DNA from: Delphinapterus leucas | Lineage: Eukaryota; Chordata; Mammalia; Artiodactyla; Monodontidae | Reading direction: 5' to 3' | NCBI RefSeq assembly: GCF_002288925.2 | Contig: NW_022098076.1 | Location: forward strand, 82,743,714 to 82,807,713 | Length of the DNA stretch: 64,000 bases | In this document: one piece after another, positions 27,060 to 39,494 of the stretch | Numbering within the stretch: position 1 is the first letter of the stretch | Layout of the letters: each line of letters begins with the position of its first letter | Made by a program: the position numbers and the translations under genes | The notes under the pieces: model-generated | Database searches by the model: none | What the model was told of the DNA's origin: nothing | The model's input: the letters and a program-made list of their open reading frames with translations, nothing else

Positions 27060-27545
27060 AAGTGAGTGTTTGCCTGCTGCCTCCATTTCATGTCTCCCGT
27101 CCCAGCTTTAATTTCCTACAACCTGGCTTCAACCTCTTCTGCTCAGTCCAGAGTCACGTAGGGCTTCCTAACTGGTCTCTGGCCCTTTCCTTTTCCTCTC
27201 TTGGAAGAGGAAACATCACAAAACATTAGACATTGTTGATTCCTCCATCTGAAGACGTTTCTCTTGGTTCTCATGCATTGTGACATCCTTATTAACAATC
27301 CTTTTTGAACTTTGTCCCTTCTGCTTCCTTTTTGGGGAACTCTGCTCCTCTATTTACATAAAAAAGTTCTTTGGACACGTGACTGACATAGTGCTGTGAT
27401 TAGCATTTACCTGTTTGTCTTTCCAACTAAATGGTCAGGACACAGTAGTAAGTCTTTTATTTTTTTCCCCCAACAGCTAGCACGTTTTTCTGGCACAGAG
27501 AACATGTTCAGTAAGTGTTCCTTGAATGATCAAGTGACTGGCTAA
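27060..27545 (+). mobile_element. L2 fragment
   Basis: Shows 'cctaactggtctctggccct' and, further on, 'gctagcacgtttttctggca' and 'aagtgttccttgaatgat', the sense L2 order. Confidence 0.58.
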
Positions 27546-28139
27546 ATTGAATGAATGTGTATCCAACCTCCACAATTGAATGGTACATTTTTGAGAGCAA
27601 AGACTATATATTTTATTTAAGTACCCATGGTTTCTATGACTGTATTTTACACAATCAACTTATATTTTTGGATTTACTGATTTTTCCACCGCTAACATTT
27701 TTTTAATAGCCAAGTCCAATAGAATTACCATGATTACCAGGTATTGATAATAATCTGAGTTCTGCATAGGATGCCAAGATCAACACTAGTTAAAGTACTT
27801 AGGAACCAACTGCTCCAAGGAATATCAATGGAGAACCCAGGTTCAGATGATTTTTATATACATAAAATAGTCAGGAAATCAGTCCTGTTACTGATTGATA
27901 AAACCAGGTAGCATTCAGCAAGGAAAATGAAAGGAAGTACTTATAATCTAATCTAAATATTTTATAAAAGAATAAGAGTAGGGAGCATGAAAAATAGCAT
28001 AGCATAGATTTTCAGTAAATGGTTATGGAAACAGTATTAAGATATTACATTGTAGATAGAAAACTATCAGCTAGATTATACATGGTACTGAGTGGAGCCC
28101 ATATACTGTCTAACTTCTAGAAGATGGTAAGGAATATTA

Positions 28140-28206
28140 GACAGTATCTTCATTTCTATTTATATTTTCATTTCTATTTCTATTTCATCTCTATTTTCTA
28201 TTTTTA
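28140..28206. repeat. (ATTTCT)n imperfect repeat
   Basis: Several diverged copies of a TTTCTA unit followed by a T-rich end. Confidence 0.8.
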
Positions 28207-28299
28207 AAATTCCTTTGTTTGACCAGCTTAAAAAAATATCATTATAATGGAAGGTAGATTCGGGGGGGGGGTCACCTGATATAAATGAATAGAAAAGAC

Positions 28300-28480
28300 A
28301 CAGAAATCAAATATCGTAGGGTCAATAGATGGATTTGTCACTGAACAGCTTCACTTTTAGGGCAAGTCAAACTCTCCAAGTATCAGTTTTTTCATATTCA
28401 CCTCAGAGTATTGTGTAAAATGAAGAAAATTGGGTTCAGGAAAAGACTTTGTAAAATATAAATGGCTATGTAACTATAAG
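28300..28480 (+). mobile_element. MIR SINE fragment
   Basis: Sense MIR: 'tttgtcactgaacagcttca' then 'cacctcagagtattgtgtaa'. Confidence 0.55.
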
Positions 28481-30286
28481 AGGTGATTGTTTGATTTTTA
28501 GATATCTGGGGAAAGAATAAATATTTTATTTTAAAAAATGCAGTAAGGTAAAAAATGAATTAAATTTTCAGGGAGTCCATACTGTTCGCACAGCTCTCTT
28601 CAGTTAGGCTTGGGTAAAGGATCTGACATCTTAAGCGGATCATCCCCTACCTGATTCGAGGAGCATAAAGCACTAGGCAGAATGTCCCCTCAGGAGGCAG
28701 GCTGTTTCTGGGTTGCTGGATGATATCTAAGCCTGGAGGGTGGAGAGACATCACACCTGAGAGAGCACAGTTTCCCTGACCCTATAAAGAGCAGCTCTGA
28801 GAACAAAGAGCCCATCCTCATTGTACAAAGGGCCAGGAAACATGGCAAGATGATTGTCAAAGATGATTTATCAGCAAAGGAAAAAATGCAATACAGCTGG
28901 CTGTTGATGTGTTTTTCAAATGTAATGAATGTTTTTTTCTTTTTCTGGTTACAAATGTATATTTTAAAATAAAAAGTTTGCTCCCAAAAAAGGTATAAGT
29001 ATTAACCAATGAATTAGGTAGAAGCCTAAGATCCAAAGTGCTTAAGATAAAAAAAATATTTAGTATGTAGATGGGGGACCGTTAAAAGGATGATTTGTGA
29101 AGTGTCATTTCTAAGCAGATTCAAATGGAATCTCTTTTCCTTTTAACGTGGTTAGTCAACATGCAAACAGATTTGAAGTTTAGCATTTGAAAAAATGCAA
29201 CATCAGAAAAAAGCGACAAGAAACACTCAAATTTTGTATAAAAGCGTGTGCAACCCCAGATAGAGGAAGAATGCCAGCCTCCTAAATACAGATTAACTGG
29301 CATAAATAGGCAAGGCATGAAGTGACCATCCATATACTTTGCATAAATAAAAGGCTACAGACACAAAAATAGCTGTTGAAAGACTTCATTGTCAATTTTC
29401 TCATTTTTTATTAACTTCCATGGCTTTCCTAGTAAAGACTTTATCCAGATGCTAATTAAGCAGAGGTCTGCTTTGCACATCAATTTTTAATATTCCGTCC
29501 ACATAGTTAAATGAAACCTGCAGCGTGAGGCTTCTCCAGTTAAAAGCAGTCCTGACCTACTTCCATGTGAAATCAATGGATGACTTAGAGAGACTCATGC
29601 GTAGCTGACATTTAAGGAGGCCAGCTCATAATCTGTGTTGTGTAAAATGTATGTTTCCTTGGGCTTCAGCGTTCTTTCTTTCTTTATTAATTTTAAAAGT
29701 TCTTCTAAGAATAGAGAAGACCGTGGAAGCTATTGAGCCAGAGAAGTGAAGCCAGACCTGTATTTGGTGCCCCTGGGAGATTGTGAGCTCCTGGGTCAGT
29801 TACATCTGTAGTGGCTTCAAATGAACAGAAACCCCTAGGTCTGGGACTGAGGAAGGGAAAGAGAGGCCTAAAAGGCACCCACTTGCACTCAAATATAATC
29901 CACCAAAAGGAAAAGTTGAAACCACCAGAATAAGGTCCAATTTTGAAAGTAAGAACCTAGGGTGTATAGCAAAACTTTTTGAAGACTTGTATGTTAGGGA
30001 TCTGAATTGTAAGGCACGAAATAGGAACAGGAATCAAAACCAGCTTGTCAGAGGATCAATAGTCCTCAGGGTGTGGTAGAGCACACTGGGTCTCCATCTG
30101 GAGAGGGGCTCCTATTAAAGATCAGATAAGTTCCTGTCAAGTGTTAACATACAACCACATAAGGACTTGCTGTGCAACCTGATGGAAGTGGAGGGTTGGC
30201 CTCACACTAAATTCCGGAATACTAAGCTAGAGTGGGGAGAGCTGGTAAAATTGATGGAAGAAGTAATGTTCAGTGTGCACGTTTTT

Positions 30287-30345
30287 TACTTCCTTGGTTA
30301 AGTTTATTCCTAAGTATTTTATTCTTTTTGATGCTATTAATGCCT
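30287..30345 (-). mobile_element. Short L1 fragment
   Basis: The phrase 'cttggttaagtttattcct' followed by 'aagtattttattctttttga' is a known L1 segment read antisense. Confidence 0.6.
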
Positions 30346-30354
30346 AAGTGTTTT

Positions 30355-30460
30355 AACCATGTATATGCATTCGTTCAGTCTTTCATTCATTCAGTGAATG
30401 CTTATAAAATACCTACTCTGTGCCAGGCACCATTCCAGGTGCTAGAATCTTTATTTTGAA
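30355..30460 (-). mobile_element. L2 3' end fragment
   Basis: Antisense terminus: 'tttcattcattcagtgaatg' then 'ctgtgccaggcaccattcca'. Confidence 0.7.
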
Positions 30461-31469
30461 GTGTCGAGCAATAAAACCTAATAATTCAAATGAAGACGAG
30501 AGGTACGTATATTAATGGAGAGGGCACCTTCTGGGGGAAGACTTGGCAATTCAAAACACATTGGTACAAAGGCATAAATATCGATAGTAAAGGAGACAGG
30601 TAGATTTAGAACTTAGCATTTTACAAAAATGCCTTCTCTCTCCCTTGCCTCTGCATTGTACCATTCTGGCACTCCTGGCCCATGTCACAACAGGTCCTTA
30701 GGTTTCGAAGCTCACAAGAGCCTGGGCATTCTGGATTCACTCCAGTGGACTGGGTCTGGTGACCCTCAGGAGACACGTGGTTTTTGTTGGAGGCATACAA
30801 AAGAATCTAGTGTTGCAAATACTGCTCTGTCCTCATCCTCCTGCTACCCCTTTTCTTTTTGCTTTATTTCCTTCCCCTCTTTTAACCCATGAGCCTAACC
30901 CAGATCGATGGATATCGGAATTCTCTGAGGCCTTATTCATCATTCAGATTGCTTTTGCCACAAAGAAGTCCGCTACCAGATAACTTATGAAACAAGAGAT
31001 CAGAGTAATAAAGAGTATTGGTTAACATCAGAAATAAGGAATAGCATCCAGGTTTCGTTTCTGTTTTTTTTTTTTAATTTAATTCAAAAGAAATGAAAAA
31101 GAAACACCTCTGTTCCTGAGGTACTTTGTGATTAAACAGTTTGTACCTGCCTCATATGTGTGTTTATGTGAAAGAGTGTGAAGAAAAGGTGATGACGAGA
31201 GTTGAAAAGAGGGGACGGGAGTCAGACTTAAGCTTTGACGGCTGAGGCATCCACTTCAAAGATGGCTGCCTTGCGTAGGCGTAGTGCCAGCCCTGCCCCC
31301 ACCAAGCTCCTTTGTTTTAGAGTTCTTGGTTAATTTCATAACTGACCATTTGGACCCACTTGTTTTTTCTCTTTCCGGGCTTCAAATTCCTCCTGCTATG
31401 TTTCATTTTTTTATTTCTTATTTTTTTAGTTTGTAGATTTAAAAAACTTTTTAATATCATTTCATTTTT

Positions 31470-32095
31470 TAAAAAAATTTTTGGGAGTATAGTTGATTTA
31501 CAATGTTGTGTTAGTTTTAGGTGTACAGCAAGGTGATTCAGTTATACATATACATATATCTATTCTTCTTCAGATTCTTTTCCCATTTAGGTTATTACAG
31601 AATACTGAGCAGAGTTCCCTGTACTACACAGTGGGTCCCTGTGGGTTATCTATTTTAAATATAGTAGTATGTACATGTCAATCCCAAACTCCCAATCTAT
31701 CCCTCCCCACCCCCTCCAGTAACCATAAGTTTGTTCTCTAAGTCTGTGAATCTGTTTCTGTTATGTAAATAAGTTCATTTGTATCATTTTTTTTAGATTC
31801 CGCATATAAGCGATATCATGATATTTGCCTTTCTCTGTCTGACTTACTTCACTTAGTGTGGTAATCTCCAGGTCTTTCCATGTTGCTGCAAATGGCATTA
31901 TTTCATTCTTTTTAATGGCTGAGTGATACTCCATTTTATATATGTGCTACATCTTCTTTATCCATTCATCTATCGATGGACATTTAGGTTGCTTCCATGT
32001 CTCGGCTATTGTAAACAGCACTGCAGTGAACACTGGGGTGCATGTATCCTTATGAACCATGTTTCTCTCCTGATATATGCCCAGGAGTGCTGCTG
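31470..32095 (-). mobile_element. L1 3' end (cetartiodactyl type)
   Basis: Antisense L1 3' UTR: 'tagttgatttacaatgttgt' near the start through 'catgttgctgcaaatggca' and 'cttccatgtctcggctattg'. 5'-truncated. The same 3' UTR appears in plus orientation at 56388-56660. Confidence 0.88.
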
Positions 32096-32354
32096 TGTTT
32101 TAAATTCACCAATAAAGAGTGAGCCCACAAAACCACAGGCCCTCACCCTCAACCCCAGGCCAGTACGTACTCCTTCTCCCTCTGTGCGGTGCCATGCACT
32201 TTCCAGAGCCTGTGAGTAACAAACCTTTTTTTATTTTCCAAAGTTTCCTGATGGTTATTGCTGAGGAAATCTTGCAATCATAATAAGAACCACAAGAGCT
32301 GGTCCAACCACAATACTGGTTACTAGATTGGCTGAGACTGGCACAAAATAGAAG

Positions 32355-32440
32355 GAAAGGGAGTCAGGGAGGGAGGGAGGGAAGGAGGGAGGGAGAGAAG
32401 GAGGGAGGGAGAGAGGAAAAGAAGAGAAAGGGAGAAAGAT
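32355..32440. repeat. (GGGA)n purine tract
   Basis: Imperfect GGGA and GGAA units on the plus strand. Confidence 0.93.
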
Positions 32441-33694
32441 TGAAAGATGAAATGATGTTGCCCATGAAAGATCCAGAGAAGAATTTTTGTATCTTACCTT
32501 CCTTGGCTTCAAAAAGAACAAGTGGAGAAGTAAATCATTGATTTCCTACTCTCTGTCTTTAAACCATGAATCACGCAGTAGAATCTCAATAAAAACTTGC
32601 TGGGCCTCAGAAATATTCTTGTTAACTCCTTTATATTACAGAGAAACTGAACTATAAAGAGATTCAGTTACTTGAGCACAAATAGAACGTTATGTAGAAA
32701 CATAATCTGAAAAGAGTTTCAGCTTTCCTAAGTGTCCTCTACATATTAAGTTAGCAACATTTAAATATATTTCTACTAGTTTACTTTTAGCTTTATTTCA
32801 CCTTCTTGACTAACTTCATTTAAAATAACATCTTGGGGGGAAAAAATCAAATCTAGTTAATTGATAATATCCCCAAACAATTTTTTTCCTTTCTTCAAAT
32901 TCACATGTATATTTTTTCCCCAAGAATACTATGAAAAATTCCAGATTATCCAACAATAATTCCCAAACACCATTCCTCTCTTTGTGTTTATCTAAAGAAT
33001 CTATGGTTTACTATCAAGAATGTACAGTATGCAGTCATTTCTGTAGCCATCAATTATCCCTAAAAGGATTACTATTCCTGCCATGCTCTTCTTATGAAAC
33101 TTTAATAGCTGATTTCTTTAATCCCCCCAAATATGGTTATTAGTAACTGTGATTTCAACAATGTTAAGTTTTGCATTTACTTTCATAGAAATTAATTATC
33201 CATATTACCCTTTGTGATGGAGAAACTATTCTTCTTAATATTTAGTGTTTGCTTCAGAAACGTTTATGAATGTGTTTTCAGAATTACACCTTTCAGGAAG
33301 AATGGAAATGATATTTTTCTTCCCATGCATTAATATTTTTAGTGCCTGAATGCCTCTGTTACTTTAAAAGAAGATTGAAGCATTTTTCCATCTGCCTGTT
33401 AAAATGATTTGAGTCTTAATTAAAGTCGATTGCACCTGTGCATATATTCAACTACCCACACACCTCCCACCTACTAGTGGAAAAGCTTGTCTCTCCTTCA
33501 GAAATTAAAAAGGGGAACTATGATCTTTTAAAAAAAATCACAGGCATAGAAAGACAACACTGAGGAGTAAGTATGATGTTTTTTGGCTATCTTAGATCAA
33601 TGTCTTTTTAATCTTCTAATGATTGCGGGTCATATAAATAAGTTAGTTATCTGCCTTAAATTGCTGATTTCCTTATCATTTAAAAGGCAGCCTA

Positions 33695-33886
33695 GGGCTT
33701 CCCTGGTGGCGCAGTGGTTGAGAGTCCGCCTGCCGATACAAGGGACATGGGTTCGTGCCCCGGTCCGGGAAGATCCCACATGCTGCGGAGCGGCTGGGCC
33801 CGTGAGCCATGGCCGCTGAGCCTGCGCGTCCGGAGCCTGTGCTACGCAACGGGAGAGGTCACAACAGTGAGAGGCCCGCGTACCGC

Positions 33887-33909
<23 letters not shown>
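33695..33909 (+). mobile_element. CHR-2-like tRNA-derived SINE
   Basis: Full-length with a long A tail of about 25-27 bases. The duplication AAAGGCAGCCTA lies at 33683-33694 and 33911-33922. The long pure tail and perfect duplication suggest a young insertion. Confidence 0.95.
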
Positions 33910-33917
<8 letters not shown>

Positions 33918-34067
33918 GCCTAGCTGAAAAAGTCAAGAAAAGGAATAAAAATTCAACAACAAATTCTCACCCACTCACTGGTTGCTTTTATGTGTTTTTA
34001 GCTTTGGCAGTTCAATCTTTCCTTATTTATGAAGATGGGGAATAATCATAACTGAAAGAAAGAAACA

Positions 34068-34172
34068 AAGATTGAAAGATAGAGAGAGGGAGGGAGGGAG
34101 GAAGGGAGGGAGGAAGGAAGGAAGGAAGGAAGGAAGGAAGGAAGGAAGGAAGGAAGGAATAAAGAAAGAAGA
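34068..34172. repeat. (GGAA)n purine tract
   Basis: GGGA units shift into about 13 consecutive GGAA/GAAG units, then AAAGAAAGAAG. Confidence 0.95.
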
Positions 34173-34439
34173 AAATATGATGGGGATCATCTTAAAACTT
34201 GATGTGATCAAATATTTTTCTCCTCCACCTACAAAATTTTTTTCAAAGAATTCTAATAAATATAAAATAGATTCGTGTCTTTTTTTCCGGCTCTTTTTCC
34301 TTTCTCTTGGGTAAAGAAGGATAATTAAAATGCTTTTAGCTAAAACAGGGAAAACTGGGGAAATAAAGGACCGTGCCAGTCTACAAAAAGAATAATGAAA
34401 AGTATGTTAAATATTGCTTTAAAAAATTCCATTAATTAT

Positions 34440-34615
34440 AGAACAGTGGTTTTGTACCCCAGCTTTACTTTAGAAACTCTTGGGAAGCGTTTAAAAATGA
34501 CTAGTGTCTCAGCCCCACCCTCAGTGATCTAATTTAATTGTGGTCCAGGCATTGATACTTTCTGAAGTCTCTCCAAGAGTTTCCAACATGTGGTTAGGAC
34601 AGAAACCTCCAGTAT
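34440..34615 (+). mobile_element. MER5-like hAT-Charlie DNA element
   Basis: Shows the layout 'acagtggttttgtaccccag' then 'tctcagccccaccctcagtg' then 'attgatactttctgaagtc', typical of MER5 elements with related ends. Confidence 0.7.
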
Positions 34616-34639
34616 AGAATGTGTTCTGGTACTTATCAA

Positions 34640-34770
34640 CAGAATCCTAAACCTGACGATCCTTGAGTCCAGGTGCCTCATTTACAGATAAGCAAATAAA
34701 GGCTCAGAAGGGGAAAGTGATTTGCTCAAGGCCTCACAGTTAATTAGGGGCTAAGTCCGAACTGGCACCC
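34640..34770 (-). mobile_element. MIR SINE fragment
   Basis: Antisense MIR: 'cctcatttacagataagcaa' then 'gatttgctcaaggcctcaca'. Confidence 0.75.
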
Positions 34771-34992
34771 AGCGTCTCATAACACAAAGACGACTCCGTT
34801 TACACTGTAAAATGCTGTGGCTGGGACTTCCCAGATGGTGGCATTAAGAGGTATGAATCCTCTGCACTTGGTTTCCAAATTGCTGATATGAATCCATGCA
34901 CTGCATTATTAGTACTGATTTTATATCCTCCAACAACATCCAGGCCATTTCTGTAAAAATGTGGCAATAACCCATGCAACAGGAACTTCAGT

Positions 34993-35212
34993 ATTTTTTG
35001 TTTTTTTTGTTTTTCTTTTACAGTACGCGGGCCTCTCACTGTCGTGGCCTCTCCCGTTGCGGAGCACAGGCTCCGGACGCGCAGGCTCAGCGGCCATGGC
35101 TCACGGGCCCAGCCGCTCCGCGGCACGTGGGATCTTCCCGGACCGGGGCACGAACCCGTGTCCCCTACATCGGCAGGCGGACTCTCAACCACTGTGCCAC
35201 CAGGGAAGCCCT
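34993..35212 (-). mobile_element. CHR-2-like tRNA-derived SINE
   Basis: Antisense copy with a T-rich tail interrupted by G and C. The duplication GGAACTTCAGT lies at 34982-34992 and 35213-35223. Confidence 0.94.
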
Positions 35213-37239
35213 GGAACTTCAGTTTTGATCCCAAACGTCTAATAGTAATTTCCTGTGCACATTAACTCAGTCTTGAGGACACATAAAAATGTTCTACATT
35301 ACAGAAGTCCTCCCAATCTTTATATGTCTGGTAACAAGAGTATTACATGGATCTTGCTAGTCATTCTTTCTTTCCTATTGTTCAAAGGGTCATTCTGACA
35401 TAACCACTTAAAAAATAGATAGAAATAAATGGTAAAGGCATCAATAGAATTCCACATTTTTGTTTCCTATAGAAGAAAAAGTTAATTTGGATTCCTTGCC
35501 TCCAGTAGATAATTGGTCTACTTTCTCCCAATGGCCTTAGTAAGCAGTGCTTCCGCTCATAAAGCCACAACCTCTTGAATATCTCATAAAAGGGCAACTC
35601 AGAATTATAGCCATGGTTTCTTTATTCTGCGCATGCCATTGTTACTTCTCCTCGGACTTGACATCATTTCTTCTGCATTTTGGCTGTGTGATTGTTCATG
35701 TTGTCAGCAGCACCTAAGGCTATTTTGTATGTAAAACCACCCCTCTTCTGTCCTGTGCTAAGCTATCATTAGTTTGAAAATCCCTTTAAAGCAGGCCAAA
35801 ATTATAGTTTTAAGAACATTGTCCTTCAGTAGTGGGCCACTTTCATCAAATAACATTTCTGTAGTGTATTTAGGTGCACATGAATCCCATTTCACTTTAA
35901 ACTGAGGAAAGAGTGTAAGATTTTAAGTTTTGGCCTCTTCTTTTTTTCCCATAGAATTTCAGATCCAAAAAGCATCTTAGAGATGCTATGGTCTAAATCC
36001 CTTTAGACATGAGTACACAGAAGCAGACAAAGTAAAACAACATACCCAAGTGTCACCTGTATGATGGCAGAACCATTACCAGGGTCAAGTTTCCCAAATA
36101 ATTAAATCCAGACATCTTTGTACTATGCCAGTCTCTATTCAGTATTTTACTGTGACTGGGACAGTAGGAGGAGAAAAATGTAAAGCTCACATATGTTCAT
36201 GTCCCTACAGCCTCCTTTCTTCAAGAAGATTCTTTTTTAGATTGTTAGCTTTATGTTAATTTGCTGCCTTGTGTCCTACTTAAGCATGACACTAGTGTCA
36301 GGTCTTCTATAATTGTTTGCATATGATTTCGGAATTTGTCAAAAAATGTAGATATCTTAAAACATCCTAAGCCAAAAATGTGTGACTGATCCAGGTTTAA
36401 AGATTTTATAACCCTAAAACTCTTTATTTTAGAATTGTCAAGTATTTTAGTATTCTTTTTGTCCCACTAAGAGATTTTTATTGGTAGCTTCTCTATCAAA
36501 TTCGTGAAGAACTAGAGGTAGAGGGAGGTAAGATGAGCTGCAGTCCTGTCATTTTAAATGGGAAAGAAAAACAAAAAGGCCACCATTGGCATTATGGGGG
36601 CTGTGGGCATAAATATTTAATGTGGTAAATTATAGGGAGACATTTGCATTTTATGCGCTATTTTGAAGTAAAAAGGATTGTCGAACAATAAGGACACTTT
36701 CCCTAATTATGTTCCATTTTTAATATGCAGAGAATTGACTCTGGGTTCAGGGCAGTTATTTAATGAAATCTCAATGTAACCTTGTCTGATATTTTTCTCT
36801 CTAAATCTTGACATCAGATTAAGACCAGACAATGAGGTTGGTTAATAAAAAATGATTATCTTGTCATTGAACAGATGATAGATTTTGAATTCCCCCCCCA
36901 AAAAAAATGATCTTCATCTGTCGATAGTCACAGGTTCATTTGCATTGGATGCAAACACTAAAAATTGTTTATAAAAAGATATGCAACTAATATTTTATAT
37001 TTCTGCACCTTTGTATCTATGTCTGTAGGATACAGTGAAAAGGATGTTTAAGAAGTTGATGACATCAGAATGTTAAGGTAGTGATATCAGGAGTTCTGGG
37101 GATTTCGTATGTCCAGAGATAAGATGGTGCTGATAATAAGCCACTGGCCTGGGATAACTCCTTACACTTTGTCCTCCTGGTTCTTGCACACTTCTCCTGG
37201 GAGAATCTTCCTTTAATACTGATGACATCACCATACTCT

Positions 37240-37445
37240 ACTCCTCAAAAATAAGTACAAACTCTGAAGCCTGTCATACAAAACCCTCCTTAATTTGTTT
37301 CTCCCTTTCTATGTAAATTCAGGTCCCACTCTTTCCTAATATAAAGCCTTTTTTCTAGACAGTCTGAATGTATTATAGAACCTGAAGCATCGTTCCTCTC
37401 TACCCTTTGTTTGAAAGTATTTGCTTGTGCTATTTTGTCAGGCTG
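37240..37445 (+). mobile_element. L2-like LINE fragment
   Basis: Shows 'gtcatacaaaaccctcctta' with 'agtatttgcttgtgctattt', the sense order of L2/L3 3' coding sequence. Confidence 0.5.
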
Positions 37446-37879
37446 GGGATTTGTTGTTAGGATCAGTCTGGGGGAAGACACACTCAGGGAAAGAGCCTGG
37501 AAACCAGCTTGGGACTATTAACACAGGAAGATCTGGCGTTCAGGGTGTATGAGGAAAGGTCTAGAAGGAGAGGATGCAGTTTCTGGATGGACACAGGCTC
37601 TTGGCCTCCTAGACTCCTTGCCCCATGGTGAGGCTGCATCAGGAGGAGAATCAGAATGAGAATCTCCAAAGTTCAGTGCCCAGGACAGGGGCCCTGGTTG
37701 CCTCGGGCTAAGGGTGACACTGTCTTTATTTAAATTTGCTCCAAATAAAAGATATGAAACTCAATCATATAAAATGTAAATAACAGCATAGTATTTGATA
37801 TTTGGAAATGTCCTTAAAAGTGATCTTATATTGTACGATACTCACATTTTAAAAATAAAGAAATAGGATTTCAGAAGGA

Positions 37880-37985
37880 AAATGTGGCGTACTGGAGTCA
37901 GGCAAATTGGGAGTCACATCTTGGCTTTATTGTTCACCAGCATGTATTGGTTTCTTCATCAGTAAAATGAGAATTTTGTAATCAC
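37880..37985 (+). mobile_element. MIR SINE fragment
   Basis: Sense MIR core: 'actggagtcaggcaaattgg' then 'ggtttcttcatcagtaaaat'. Confidence 0.62.
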
Positions 37986-38101
37986 AGAGCAGTTAGTCGA
38001 CAAACATCTGTTTTCCTCCACTCATTTCTTCATATTTCTCCTTACCTTAATTAAAATCTAGAGAGTAGCAGAACTAGATTAAGGTTTCATGTACAGTTGT
38101 A

Positions 38102-38493
38102 TGTTAGTCTGCTAGGGCTACCAAAGCAAACTACTACAGACTGAGTGGCTTACACAATAAAAATTTATTTCTCGCAGTTCTAGAGGCTGGAATTCAAAGA
38201 TCAAGGTATCAAGAGGTTTGGTTTCTCCTGAGGCCTCTCTCCTTGGCTTGCAGATGGCTGCCTTCTGACTGTGTCCTCTCATGGCTTTTTCCTTGTGGGT
38301 GTGCATCCTTGGTGTCTCTTCCTCTTCTTATGAATAGGATACCAGTCATATTGGATTAGGATCCCACCCTTATGACCTCATTAACCTTAATTACCTATTT
38401 AAAGGCTGTATCTCCAAAGACAGTCACATTCAATATTAAAGCTTCAACAAATGAATTGGGGTCAGGGAGATGGCACAGTCCAGGTCCATAACA
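38102..38493 (-). mobile_element. Ancient MaLR-type LTR (MLT1/MST-like)
   Basis: Begins TGTTAGTCTGCTAGG and ends GGTCCATAACA, close to a complete LTR read antisense. The expected 5-bp host duplication is not intact. Confidence 0.82.
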
Positions 38494-39268
38494 GTGAGAA
38501 GGAAAAAGTAAATAACTGGAAATTTCAACTGCATACCACGGTTTTATTTTTTCTCCAAAACTATGTTATAGAATGGGATTGAGTCTGAATTCCAACCTCA
38601 TCTCTACTAGCAGCAGGCTGTCAGGGGGCCACCCATTCATTTTCCAGAGTACATTCTGTGTAGCTATAGAAGCCATGAGATTTTTCTTGGAGTAGGGAGA
38701 AACAAACAAGCAAACAAACAAATGCCCTAGAGAATAAATTCAAGAAACTGCAGATTATATCAACCTCCTAGACAGGCACAATGTACAAAAATTTGTTAAA
38801 GACTTGAAGAAATCTTAAGAGAACAAGGCTGTTTAACTTTGTGTAGCCCAGCATTTTCCCAACTTATTCAACTGTAAAAGCATTTTGTGAATAATACGTA
38901 TAGTCCATTAAGAGTTGTAGGTGTTAATGCCATGCAGAATTTGCCTTTCACCTATATGAACACATTAATTGATAGACTTTGAGGTTTCAGCAAGCTGGTT
39001 GGGCTTGAGATGCAGAAAAGAGGGAGCTGGACTAGAAGCAAGTTTTTAGAATATATTGTGGATGGAAATGCAATATAGGCTGGGGGAACATTATATCACT
39101 CCATTAGGAAAAGTCTGGAAAGAACCAGTCAAAACCCTCATTTTCACGCATTTCCCTCTTCAGATTTTTTATCAAGGACAAATAAGTATTGGGTTGGCTA
39201 AGACGTTCATTCGGTTAGTGAACACATTGTTCAATAAAGTTCTTCGTGAAAATGAAAATGTGTCTTTT

Positions 39269-39494
39269 TTTTTTTTTTTTTTTTTTTTTTGTTTTTTGTG
39301 CTTTTGTCTTTTTTGGCCTTTTCTGTTTCGGGCGACAGGCCCCGCCAACGCAGGGTCTGCGNNNNNNNNNNNNNNNNNNNNNNNNNNNNNNNNNNNNNNN
39401 NNNNNNNNNNNNNNNNNNNNNNNNNNNNNNNNNNNNNNNNNNNNNNNNNNNNNNNNNNNNNGGACTCCCAACCACTGCACCACCAGGGAAGCCC
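39269..39494 (-). mobile_element. CHR-type SINE nested in mariner, with gap
   Basis: The right end matches the antisense CHR head (CCACCAGGGAAGCCC). A 15-bp duplication GAAAATGTGTCTTTT at 39254-39268 and 39495-39509 brackets the insertion. The left part (39290-39361) after the poly-T does not resemble the CHR-1 or CHR-2 3' ends seen elsewhere in the window. Confidence 0.8.
39362..39461. other. Assembly gap (100 Ns)
   Basis: Exactly 100 N, which is the usual placeholder for a gap of unknown length. The missing sequence is presumably SINE body. Confidence 0.99.

Noticed and set aside
32100..32225. Possible extra exon or LTR piece just after the antisense L1 (gtgagcccacaaaaccacag region)
   Set aside because: GC-moderate and open in one frame, but no acceptor/donor pair with a recognisable product, and no repeat family I can name.
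34800..35234. 144-residue open frame, and similar 60-120 residue frames over every CHR SINE
   Set aside because: The encoded strings (SPPADAGDTGSCPGPGRSH and alike) recur at each CHR copy and come from the SINE consensus. There is no start, splice or family support.
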